From JAHEEL01 sp963715255 (GTDB lineage Bacteria; Actinomycetota; Acidimicrobiia; Spongiisociales; UBA5794): a stretch of DNA of 64,000 nt. This document shows, piece by piece, positions 1-7,617 of the stretch; position 1 is the stretch's first letter; every line of letters starts with the position of its first letter. The notes beneath the pieces were generated by a model that did not search any database, had not been told where the DNA came from, and was given only the letters and a program-made list of their open reading frames with translations. The stretch is from the NCBI GenBank assembly GCA_963715255.1, contig CAVQRN010000003.1:239203-303202 (forward strand), read 5' to 3'. Made by a program: the position numbers and the translations under genes.

Positions 1-14
1 GACGAGAGGCTCGC

Positions 15-185
15 CTATCGGGCTGACAGGGACTCGATGCGCTCTAGCTCGGCCCGGGTGTCAGCCAGTCGTTGAGCGATGTGCGCAGCGTCCAGGCCGG
101 CGGCGATGAGTTGCTCGAGGCCGTCGACCTGATCGACGAGAGCACGGCGGCGAACATCGACGGCATGGTCCCGGTTCGGATTCAC
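15..185 (-). CDS. Small hypothetical protein (56 aa)
   Basis: This short open frame starts at a GTG and encodes a charged protein with no membrane segment. It is predicted to be largely helical, with a repeated L/A/E/R pattern (LEQLIAAGLDAAHIAQRLA, then LADTRAELERIESL) suggesting a short coiled coil. Its first residues (V)NPNRD are the same as those of another short frame about 330 bases upstream, because an 18-base repeat covers both starts. It follows the 71-aa membrane protein by 11 bases. I do not recognise a family. It could be a non-coding remnant, as it lies near the window edge in an accessory region. Confidence 0.4.
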   Translation of the reverse strand: MNPNRDHAVDVRRRALVDQVDGLEQLIAAGLDAAHIAQRLADTRAELERIESLSAR

Positions 186-510
186 ACGTTGTGACCCTAT
201 TCCTCTGTGTCAACGCCGTCCGCTTGTTTCTTGGCCAACATGGCGATGATGATCCCCACAGCGGCGATTGCGATTCCGACACCGACTACCAGGATCTGCT
301 TCTCTCCGAAATCATCTGAGGCCCCAATACCGATTCGGTCGGCCAGGGCACCAACGGCGGCAACAATGAAGCCGAGCGCTGTGATAGTCAACCCGATTGA
401 CCTGCGTGACACGTGTCACCTCCTCGCCCGCAAGGCTACTCCGTGGGTAGAGGGCTGGTCGGTGAGCGTCTGTCCTTCTGGCTCGACGCCACGGTCCCGG
501 TTCGGATTCA
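167..510. repeat. Two copies of an 18-bp direct repeat
   Basis: The 18 bases GGTCCCGGTTCGGATTCA occur at 167-184 and again at 493-510. On the minus strand each copy lies at the start of a short frame beginning (M/V)NPNRD: the 56-aa frame, and a 31-aa frame at 416-511 that ends just before the membrane-protein gene. It may be a duplicated leader or a fragment of a repeated gene start. Confidence 0.6.
197..412 (-). CDS. Small two-helix membrane protein (71 aa)
   Basis: The protein has two hydrophobic helices (about residues 6-24 and 40-59) joined by a short polar loop with acidic residues, then a charged tail (KKQADGVDTEE). This suggests an integral membrane protein with both ends in the cytoplasm. 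The GTG start is favoured by a strong GAGGAGGTGA ribosome binding site just upstream. No family is recognised and no enzymatic motif is visible. It lies between two short frames that both begin (M/V)NPNRD and may be co-transcribed with them. The coding assignment is good; the function is unknown. Confidence 0.6.
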   Translation of the reverse strand: MSRRSIGLTITALGFIVAAVGALADRIGIGASDDFGEKQILVVGVGIAIAAVGIIIAMLAKKQADGVDTEE

Positions 511-631
511 TAGTGTTGGACGCTACCCGGGGCCCGTGACACAAAGAGACGCACCCACGGCGGATCGACGGTTGCAGGCAATTCGGCCGGCGTTGCAGGG
601 TCACGCCAACCACCGACGACATCGAACCGAG

Positions 632-940
632 TCAGACGTCGAAGGTCGCTTTCGGCCGGGACAACAGATACCGCCACCCCACCGAGACCGGCGACGACAA
701 CGAAGACTCTGCGGTCACAGACCAGCCCCGAGCGCCGAAGTGATTGAGTTGCTCAACGATTGCGATCTGTAACTCGGGTCCGTCCGACGGCTCGATCGAT
801 GTGCCGTCAGCATCCGACAACGGCATAGACACCGACCCGTCTGGTGCGATCACAAGACACTCCCACGACTTCAGTCCACGCCAGTCGGTTCCGGTCGAGA
901 ACTGCACGATCATGTACTCGAACGCCTCGGTCTGTGCCAT
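632..940 (-). CDS. Hypothetical protein (102 aa)
   Basis: This is a soluble acidic protein with no signal peptide or membrane helix. The pattern looks like a small alpha/beta domain: an opening strand (EYMIVQF), a tryptophan-rich patch (WRGLKSWECLVI), and a helix followed by a strand (IAIVEQLNHFGARGWSVTAE). The phrase 'LNHFGARGWSV' resembles small DUF4177-like proteins, which have a 'LN.LG..GWELV' core. I offer that only as a possible relation. The first methionine gives a sensible N-terminus. It stands alone between the left-end genes and the divergent secreted protein. Confidence 0.5.
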   Translation of the reverse strand: MAQTEAFEYMIVQFSTGTDWRGLKSWECLVIAPDGSVSMPLSDADGTSIEPSDGPELQIAIVEQLNHFGARGWSVTAESSLSSPVSVGWRYLLSRPKATFDV

Positions 941-1115
941 GACCGGAGCCTACCTCGGCACCCGTGCGCTCTCCCACAAACCCGCCCGGCGGCACTAGTC
1001 CGTCGATAGGATCGGGTCATGGCCGCCCGGGCAGATCCCCCCACTCCGGAGGCAACTCCTTCGCCCGATCCCCTCGGGTGGCCACTCAGGACAACTGGCT
1101 AAGGAGGGGAATGAG

Positions 1116-1703
1116 ATGAGGAAACTGACGAATCCGTTGGTGGTTGTGCTTGCGCTGGCGATTGTTCTCGTGTCAGCGACCACCGCAAGCGCCAAGAAGG
1201 CGGAGACACCCCACTTTGAGACCCACGCCGTGGGCACATTCGACTACGTAGGGGACGAATACACCCCAGACTATGGTGTCTGGTGGTCCCCTGTCGGCGG
1301 ACCCTACGTCGTGGTCGAAGACAGCATACGGTTGGAGGTCGATATCGAATCCGTTGGCGACGCCTTTGGGCCCTACGATGACGGCTCAGACTGGGACACC
1401 AAATGGGATTACGACACCACGGGCTATCTGAAAGTGAAGTTTGATGTCATCAGCCCCGACGGGCACCCCATTAGAAGAAGCGTCAAGGCTGACGTGGACA
1501 AGGTCACGGTCACTTGGGGGTACCTTGGTACCCACTACTTCTTCGAGGGGACATACCACGGGATGCCGTACAGCGGCTACCTGGGCCTTGGCATCAATGA
1601 CTACCATCTGTACTTGCCACTCCTGGGGCAGTTTCTTGGCGGGGGAGACAACTACGGGATCGTCTCTTCTTCTCTTGGGGACTTCTCCTACGTGCTCAGA
1701 TGA
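1116..1703 (+). CDS. Secreted hypothetical protein (195 aa)
   Basis: The protein begins with a classical signal peptide: basic MRK, a hydrophobic core (about residues 8-22) and an Ala-Ser-Ala site before residue 27. The mature part is rich in Tyr, Asp, Gly and Trp (for example YDDGSDWDTKWDYDTTGY), a composition typical of extracellular beta-sheet proteins. No cysteines or catalytic motif are evident and I recognise no family. The start is fixed by a very strong AAGGAGGGG ribosome binding site 6 bases before the ATG. A perfect hairpin terminator follows the stop, so it is probably monocistronic. Confidence 0.7.
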   Translation: MRKLTNPLVVVLALAIVLVSATTASAKKAETPHFETHAVGTFDYVGDEYTPDYGVWWSPVGGPYVVVEDSIRLEVDIESVGDAFGPYDDGSDWDTKWDYDTTGYLKVKFDVISPDGHPIRRSVKADVDKVTVTWGYLGTHYFFEGTYHGMPYSGYLGLGINDYHLYLPLLGQFLGGGDNYGIVSSSLGDFSYVLR

Positions 1704-1740
1704 CACCCTGACGCCCTAGTAGGGCGGACCAAAGCGCACG

Positions 1741-1772
1741 AAGAAGGGCCATCCGAGAGGATGGCCCTTCTT
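1741..1772 (+). terminator. Strong hairpin terminator
   Basis: A perfect 14-base inverted repeat (AAGAAGGGCCATCC with its complement) has a 4-base GAGA loop. The right arm ends CTTCTT followed by TCTC, giving a T-rich tail. It lies 38 bases after the stop of the secreted-protein gene and fits a Rho-independent terminator. Confidence 0.85.
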
Positions 1773-2063
1773 CTCCCACCTCCTCAACTTGAGCCCCAGA
1801 ATCATGACTCAGCCCTTGTCTGGGAGGAGCGAACCCAACTAGCACAGAATCACGCTGCCTCAGGCCCACCGACACACCCTGCGACGACCTCGACCTCGAC
1901 TATCTCGACGACGACCTCAGCTTCTACACCGGACACTGAGATGGGAACTCGAACCCGCAGAACAGGTGAGAGTCCATGGTGGAAGGCGGCACGCTTTCAG
2001 GAGTCGCCACATACGGGTGACACCACATCCGCCGGCCCCCCGGTTCAACGATCCAGCACATAG
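1773..2063. other. Region without a convincing gene
   Basis: This stretch lies between two terminator hairpins. One plus-strand frame reads a short acidic tail (DDLDLDYLDDDLSFYTGH then stop) that looks like the C-terminus of a lost gene. No start, ribosome binding site or family could be assigned. It is probably degenerate sequence in the accessory region. Confidence 0.35.
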
Positions 2064-2095
2064 GTGGAGGGCAGGCCGTTGAGCCTGCCCTCCAC
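2064..2095 (-). terminator. Hairpin terminator
   Basis: A perfect 13-base inverted repeat (GTGGAGGGCAGGC and complement) has a 6-base loop. It lies just beyond the stop of the broken exported protein on the minus strand. There is no long T tract, so it may work weakly or in both directions. Confidence 0.7.
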
Positions 2096-2118
2096 TCGTT
2101 CGACTCGATTCGTTGCTT

Positions 2119-4852
2119 CTACTTCTTCCCGGTGTGGATGATGATGCTCCCACCACCGATCGGCTGGTCATGAACCGTTGTCGTAGACGACGACCTCGCC
2201 ACCATCCTCGTACCAGATCTTGATACGGAACGTGTCCAGGGCGCTGTCACCGGCCCAGATCTGGAACTTGTAGGTGCCTTCACCGTTGATGGTGCCGGTT
2301 CCCTTGAACTTGGCGAAGTCGCTTCCGGTGACGACCAGCCAGTCGTAGCTGGTTGAGTGGAAGTTCAGGTCGCCGGCGTGGAACTGGAACTCGGTGTTCC
2401 CGGTCGGGACCGAGGCTCCCTTCTTGTACTTGGAGACGAACCCGAAGGTGGCCTTCCCTTCGGCCGTCAGATCCGGCAGGTAGCTACCGGCCTCGGAGTA
2501 GATCCAGCCGCCGCCGGTCACAAACCCGCCAGACGGGTCAATAGACGACGATCTGGACGTCCGAGATTTCGGTATCAGAACCTCCATCCTTGTCGGTGAC
2601 CGTCATCTGACACCGTGTAGATGCCAGGCAACGAGTACTGATAGGTACACGGACGCTGCCCCTGCCGTCGCTGTTCCACCGGGATACGACCCGCCGTCAC
2701 CCCAATCGCAGGCGGCAGTGTGAGTGTCCAGAACACCGGGGTCGGTGTAGTTGGCGGTCACGGTCACGTTCGTGCCTGCCGCCACCGGCCCCGGAGGACC
2801 CGAGATGGGGCCGAGGGTCGGCGCAACATTCAGCACGGTCACCGTGGCGGTGTCCGTATCGGAATCGCCGTAGGAATCGGTCACCCTCAACCCAACAATT
2901 GTGACTGTCAGGGCCATCGGCATAGACCGTCGATGGTGTAGTCACGCCGGTAGCGTCGTCGTACTCTCCGTCGTTGTCCAAGTCCCACTCATAGAGGACT
3001 ATGTCGTTGTTCGGGTCGGCGGAACCGGATCCATCGAAGGTCACCGAGGAACCCTCATCCACCGTGTACGGGCCACCGGCATCGGCGACCGGCGGTTGGC
3101 TGCACGCCGCCGATGGGGTGTTGATGTACGGCCTCGCCGGGTCGGCCCCGGAGAGTTGCCACACCTCATAGCCCCATATCCCGAAGTTGAGGACCTGGTC
3201 CGGACCCGGATCCTTGGTGTCGCCCCGGTGAAGGATGTACGCCAGTTCGGTGGCACCCGCTTGGAGGTCGACACTGAACACCGGACCGAACATGTCCACT
3301 CCGGTCGGGCGCAGCGGGTCAGGCCATTCTGTCCCAACGAGCGCCCCGGTCCAAACCTGCAGGCCCCAGAAGTCGTTGAAGTCGGGGCTGGTTGGGTCGC
3401 CGTAGTCACCGGCGTCCCGGTGGTAGTGGATAGTGGCGATCCCTTCCGCCTCGCCCCGCTGACCGTAGACCGTCTCATCGCCCGACAGAATCCAGATAGA
3501 CGCATCGTCAACCGGCACCATGCTCTGATCAGGTCCGGGGTCCTTGGCATCGCCCCGGTGGATGATGAAGTCCACCGGCTGAGACGAGTCGACGATCTGG
3601 ACCTCCCAGAAAGCCCCATAGTCGTCGATGCCCGTGGGCGGTTTCGGGTGGGTCCAACCGGTGACATCCGACGAGTCGATACCGTCACCCCACAAGTGCA
3701 GGCCCCAGAAGTCGTTGAAGTCGGGGCTGGTTGGGTCGCCGTAATCTCCATCGCCACGGTGGTAGTGAACGGTCACGAAACCCTGAGCATCGGCCTGGGA
3801 CGTGTAGACGGTGGCATCACCCTGGTTGACCCAGACCTCCGGATTGACATCGGCATCGAAAACCCGGTCGCTCGGCGTGTCCTTGGTGTCCCCTTGGTGG
3901 ATGATGAAGTTCACGTCGCTGTCAGATCCACCCCGTTCGATCCAAGCGAAACGGCCAAACTCGTCCTCGCCCTCGAACGGTTTCGGATAGGTCCAATCGG
4001 TGACCTCCGACGGGTCTATGGCGTCACCCCACAGGTGCAGGCCCCAGAAGTCGTCGTGTGCGGGGCTGGTTGGGTCGCCGTAATCTCCAGCCGGTCGGTT
4101 GTAGTGGACAACCGCATAGACCGGCCTCGCCGCAGCAGTTTCAACGGTGGCATGGTTGGTGGCCGAGTCGAAGCTGAAAGTCACCTCGTTGCAGGCATCG
4201 GTGACGGTGAACGGGATGTTCGGCCCGTTCTGGACTCCACCCGTCCCGTAGTTCTCGTCCCAGCCTTCGTTGATGGCGACCTTGAACTCGTAGCTCCCCG
4301 CCGGGATATCCGTCGTGGAGTAGGTGTAGATGTCATCACCGTCGGGGTCCTGGAGCCACGAACGCAGACAGCCGGGATCCCAATCACCCGCACAGCCCAG
4401 CTCAGATTGGAGGCTGCCCGCCACCGTAGCGATCCTCGAAGTCTCGCTGTCGGTCACCCAGTGGGTCTTGTGGTCGTAGTAGAACTTCACGTCGGTGGGG
4501 GCAGCAAGATTGAGTGGAATGTTCGCCCCGCCTAACTGGGCGTTCGCCCGTAGGCCTCGTCCCACGAATCGTTCAACGCAACCTTGTACTCCCAGGAACC
4601 GGCCGGCAACGAGAACGTGCCCTGCCACACGTCGTCGCCCGCATCGAAAGTGAGTTCGGTGACGGCACAATCAGGCTGCCAGTCGCCCGAGCAACCCAAC
4701 TCTGATTGAAGCGAACCGACGATCGCCACCGACACCGGATCGGCGGTGTGATCGGCTTCCGCCGGGATCGCAATTGCCAAAACCAGACCGAGCGCAATCA
4801 GCAGAACGGGCCACCGTGAGTGGCTCGAAGAAGGTTCTCCAGACACAGACAT
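2119..4852 (-). pseudogene. Exported multi-module protein with X25/pullulanase-associated and PKD domains, frameshifted
   Basis: Reading through shifts near 4545, 2925, 2595 and 2175 gives a protein of about 910 residues. In order it has: a signal peptide (starting MSVSGEPSS, cleaved near PAEADH); two X25-like modules sharing GSLQSELGC.GDW and E(Y/F)KVA.N..WDE.YG; three pullulanase-associated (PUD/CBM41-like) modules sharing GDYGDPTSP and DFWGLH.W; one clear PKD domain (VADAGGPYTVDEGSSVTFDG) and a second PKD-like or Ig-like segment; and a C-terminal domain beginning GGFVTGGGWI and ending IIIHTGKK. In starch enzymes such modules bind alpha-glucans, but no GH13 catalytic domain is present. At least four shifts suggest true decay, though indel errors elsewhere in the window make this uncertain. 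The start follows an AAGGGG site. Confidence 0.75.
3361..4082 (-). repeat. Three near-identical 44-bp segments in the PUD modules
   Basis: A segment of about 44 bases encoding GDYGDPTSP plus DFWGL recurs at 3361-3404, 3700-3743 and 4039-4082, with a few differences in the third copy. The even spacing (about 339 bases, or 113 residues) marks the module length. This indicates recent tandem duplication of the pullulanase-associated domain. Confidence 0.8.
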
Positions 4853-5277
4853 TTCCCCTTGTCCACGGAGGCGACGTACTCGCCTCAACCCACATCAACC
4901 GTACACGACGGAACCGAACCTGGTGTGGGCCACAACTCACGGGCGCACATGTCTGAATCCTCACGCTCCGAAACAGCGCAGTGTCGGTTTGTCGCCTCAA
5001 CCCTGATACGCCCTTCCCCATGATCCCCGGACCCCGGTATATGCACCCCCCTTGCAAAACCGTTGCCCTGCCTGGGTTTCCGGGCGTCAACCAACGCTCA
5101 CACCACCACAACCGAGCCCCACGGTGGGCGTTCCCCAGACTTGTGGGACGGTCACGGAACCGGTATCCTTGGCCCTGTAATTCATCAAGAGCACTCGAGG
5201 GGCCTGGCCCATTGAAAGTGCACCAACCCCCTCCTCGGAGGAACGGTGGTAATGCCAGGATCGATGAAAGGAAGCCC
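4853..5277. other. Intergenic region between divergent genes
   Basis: These 425 bases separate the start of the exported protein (minus) from the integrase (plus). It should hold promoters for both. I see no convincing gene, tRNA or clear operator in it. Confidence 0.4.
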
Positions 5278-6367
5278 ATGGCACACCGTCCCTTCGGCAG
5301 TATTCGCACACTGCGCTCAGGTCGACATCAGGCCCGATACACCGGCCCTGACGGACGTCAACACTCCGGACCCACCACGTACAGCACCAAGGCGGACGCC
5401 CGCATCTGGCTCAACGAGCAGGAAGTCCGCATCCGCACTGGACACTGGGCCAACCCCACAGCGGGTCGAGTCACGCTCAGCACGTACAGCGCTGAGTGGC
5501 TGGCAACAAAGACCAGCCTCGCTCCATCGACACGAACCGTCTACGAGAGCTTCCTTCGACTCCACATCCTGCCCGACCTCGGGGCACTTCGTCTACAAGA
5601 CATAGATCGTGTCCGAGTCAGGAAGTGGCACAGCCAGTTCGCCTCCACCCGGATCAGTGCCAACACGACAGCGAAGATCTACAAGCTTCTGAAGCAGATT
5701 ATGTCCACCGCAGTCGATGACGACCTGATCATCAACAATCCATGCCGGATCAAGGGCGCTGGTCAAGAGCACGTAGCGGAACGATCGATCCCGGATCTTG
5801 CCGAGGTGTCTCACATCATCGATGCGGTCGATCCCCGTTATCGCTCTCGTCGCCGTCGCCGCCTACGTCGGCCCCCGCTTCGGCGAGCTTGCCGGACTCC
5901 AACGGAAACATATCAACCCACTCAAGCGGGAAATCACAATCGAACAGCAACTCTCGACTGTTGCCGGAAGGACTGAGATCCGTCCACCAAAGTCCAAGGC
6001 CGGGTACCGCACCGTGACCATGCCCGACTCGGTCGCCACGCTCGTCAACAACCATCTCGAGCAGTTCACAGATCCCTCCCCCGAGGCGTTCGTGTTCACA
6101 ACGATCAACGGTTCCACGCTCGATCGAGGGAACTTCCGGCAGCGAGTTTGGCTGTCAGCATGTCGGGAAGCAGGTGTGACCGGCGTCCGGTTCCACGATC
6201 TTCGCCACGTCGCTGGAACACTCGCAGCGTCCAGCGGCGTCCCACTCAAGGCGTTGATGCAACGCCTTGGCCATACGACGGTGGATGTGGCACTTGTCTA
6301 CCAGCACGCCGTTCAAGCTGACGACGAGACCATCGCTCGCCATATCGACGCTGTGATCAACAGGTAA
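5278..6367 (+). CDS. Phage/island-type tyrosine integrase (frameshifted)
   Basis: This site-specific recombinase has about 362 residues when read across a single shift near 5840. It has an N-terminal AP2-like arm-binding region (SIRTLRSGRHQARYTGPDG), a SAM-like core-binding domain (about residues 65-165, STYSAEWLATKTSLAPSTR), and a catalytic domain with the first Arg (GPRFGELAGL), HDLRH, the LGHTT motif and the nucleophile Tyr (LVYQHA). Lengths and motifs match actinophage and integrative-element integrases. The start follows GAAAGGAAG. It lies on the 3' side of tRNA-Pro, the usual position for an element that integrates into a tRNA gene. The shift lies outside the catalytic motifs and may be a sequencing error. 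Confidence 0.85.
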
Positions 6368-6456
6368 GCCTCAGCAGGTTTGAGGACCGTTCTGAGATCC
6401 TTCCTGGCACGTTCGTGGCACGAGCCGGTGCCACCAGTGGCCGGCCCGGAAACAGA

Positions 6457-6489
6457 GAAACCCCGTAACCGTTGTGGCTACGGGTTTCA
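6457..6489 (-). terminator. Hairpin terminator after tRNA-Pro
   Basis: A near-perfect inverted repeat (GAAACCCCGTAACC against GGCTACGGGTTTC) lies 5 bases beyond the tRNA-Pro 3' end on the minus strand, consistent with its transcription terminator. Confidence 0.7.
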
Positions 6490-6493
6490 TCCG

Positions 6494-6569
6494 TCGGGCT
6501 GGCCGGATTTGAACCGGCGACCTCTTGACCCCCAGTCAAGCGCGTGCTGCCATGCTGCGCCACAGCCCG
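6494..6569 (-). tRNA. tRNA-Pro (anticodon GGG)
   Basis: The acceptor arms CGGGCTG/CAGCCCG, a T arm with GGTTCAAATCC, and the anticodon arm CTTGA-CTGGGGG-TCAAG are all visible. The seven-base loop gives anticodon GGG, for proline codons CCC/CCU. The discriminator base is A and CCA is not encoded. The D arm reads about two bases longer than usual, which may be a sequence error. The adjacent integrase suggests the 3' end serves as an attachment site. Confidence 0.9.
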
Positions 6570-6620
6570 GACACCGACATCCTACCGTCGGCTACGCCGA
6601 AGCCTCCGGTGCAGGAACGT

Positions 6621-7199
6621 TCAGTCTTCGATCTCGAAATCTTCTACGACGACAATCGCATCGTCTGGGATGCCGTCGCCGTCGAGGTCCACGGCAATGA
6701 CGTCGGCCACCGCGGCCTCGACGTGGTCGAGCACACCGTCACCATCGAGATCGATACCGGCCGCTTCGACCACGACCGTCTCTGCGACATCCGGGAGGCC
6801 ATCTCCGGTCGTGTCGTACGCGACGGTTGATGTCTCGGTGATCTCGATCGTGTCGGGTATCCCATCGCCGTTGAGATCCATGACAACCTGCTCAGTGACG
6901 ACCCTTGTCCCTACGTCGGGCACGCCGTCGCCATCCAGATCGACCACGGTCTCTACGATCGTCGTCGTCTCAACGATGTCAGGAGTCCCGTCTCCGTCGA
7001 CATCGATCTCGCGTACCTCTGTGCTGGTCACTGCGATGCCGTCGGAGACCCCGTCGCCGTCGACGTCGATCTCCGAAGCCACGACGTCCGACATGACGAT
7101 TCCGTCATCAGTCACACCGATGGTCACCTCTTCGACCACATCCTGGGTCGCGGACTCGCCTGGAATTGTCCCGGCCTTGTCATCGAACGGGGCGTCCAT
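6621..7199 (-). CDS. Acidic DxDGDG-repeat protein (192 aa)
   Basis: The protein consists almost wholly of seven repeats of about 20-25 residues. Each contains a calcium-loop-like motif D-[VLT]-[DNT]-GDG-[VITL]-x-D, as in IDVDGDGTPD and VDLDGDGIPD. These are alternated with valine/threonine-rich strands (for example VETTTIVETVV). Such loops resemble thrombospondin type 3, dockerin and EF-hand calcium loops. There is no signal peptide or membrane helix. The start MDAPFDDKAG is supported by a GAGGTAG site four bases upstream. It stands alone between tRNA-Pro and the acyl-CoA carboxylase genes. Calcium binding is inferred; the role is unknown, with a cell-surface or scaffolding protein being one possibility. 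Confidence 0.75.
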   Translation of the reverse strand: MDAPFDDKAGTIPGESATQDVVEEVTIGVTDDGIVMSDVVASEIDVDGDGVSDGIAVTSTEVREIDVDGDGTPDIVETTTIVETVVDLDGDGVPDVGTRVVTEQVVMDLNGDGIPDTIEITETSTVAYDTTGDGLPDVAETVVVEAAGIDLDGDGVLDHVEAAVADVIAVDLDGDGIPDDAIVVVEDFEIED

Positions 7200-7461
7200 C
7201 GCACTACCTCTTCGTCTAGGGAGAGGCCAGCGTACCCGTGCGCCCGTGCGTGGGCCACAGCGAGGAGCCACCAACTCAGGGCATCGAGTCGGCAGGATCG
7301 CCAGATGGTCCAAGGATCAGGATCCGCCGACACGCCGCGAACTACAGGGAATCGCCTTCGCTGGGCGCTCGCGCACCTCACCGGCAATCGGCTCTACGGG
7401 GTCACCACCGGCGCCGGTGTCACCAAGGAGCAGCCGACGCGGCCCTCCCGATAGATGGCTT

Positions 7462-7617
7462 CTAGCCCGTGATCCATCTGGCGAGCGACCCGAACCCCTG
7501 GACGAGCCTCCAGCCGAGGTAGAGGGCCGTGACGCTGATGAGCAGCATGAATCCGATCGGCCAGCGCTGTCGTTCGGCGTCCTGGACCGAATCATCGGTA
7601 GATCGATCCCGGGTCAT
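7462..7617 (-). CDS. Small membrane protein coupled to carboxylase (51 aa)
   Basis: The frame encodes MTRDRSTDD.., a charged N-terminus of about 20 residues followed by one transmembrane helix (about residues 21-38, PIGFMLLISVTALYLGW) and a short tail. Its ATG overlaps the stop of the upstream acyl-CoA carboxylase gene as ATGA, which suggests translational coupling. In other actinobacteria a small epsilon subunit often follows the carboxylase beta gene, but this protein shows no obvious likeness to it and has a membrane helix. It could be a membrane tether for the enzyme or an unrelated small protein. Confidence 0.6.
   Translation of the reverse strand: MTRDRSTDDSVQDAERQRWPIGFMLLISVTALYLGWRLVQGFGSLARWITG

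Noticed and set aside
1761..2063. Plus-strand open frame of 100 residues
   Set aside because: It starts inside a terminator hairpin, is rich in Thr, Ser and Pro without a domain, and has no ribosome binding site.
3361..4082. Evenly spaced repeats that could look like a CRISPR array
   Set aside because: The repeat unit is about 339 bases and encodes protein modules in frame; spacers are themselves homologous, unlike CRISPR.
2901..4535. Long plus-strand open frame opposite the exported multi-module protein
   Set aside because: It has no family signal, while the minus strand reads X25, pullulanase-associated and PKD domains; it is a high-GC shadow.
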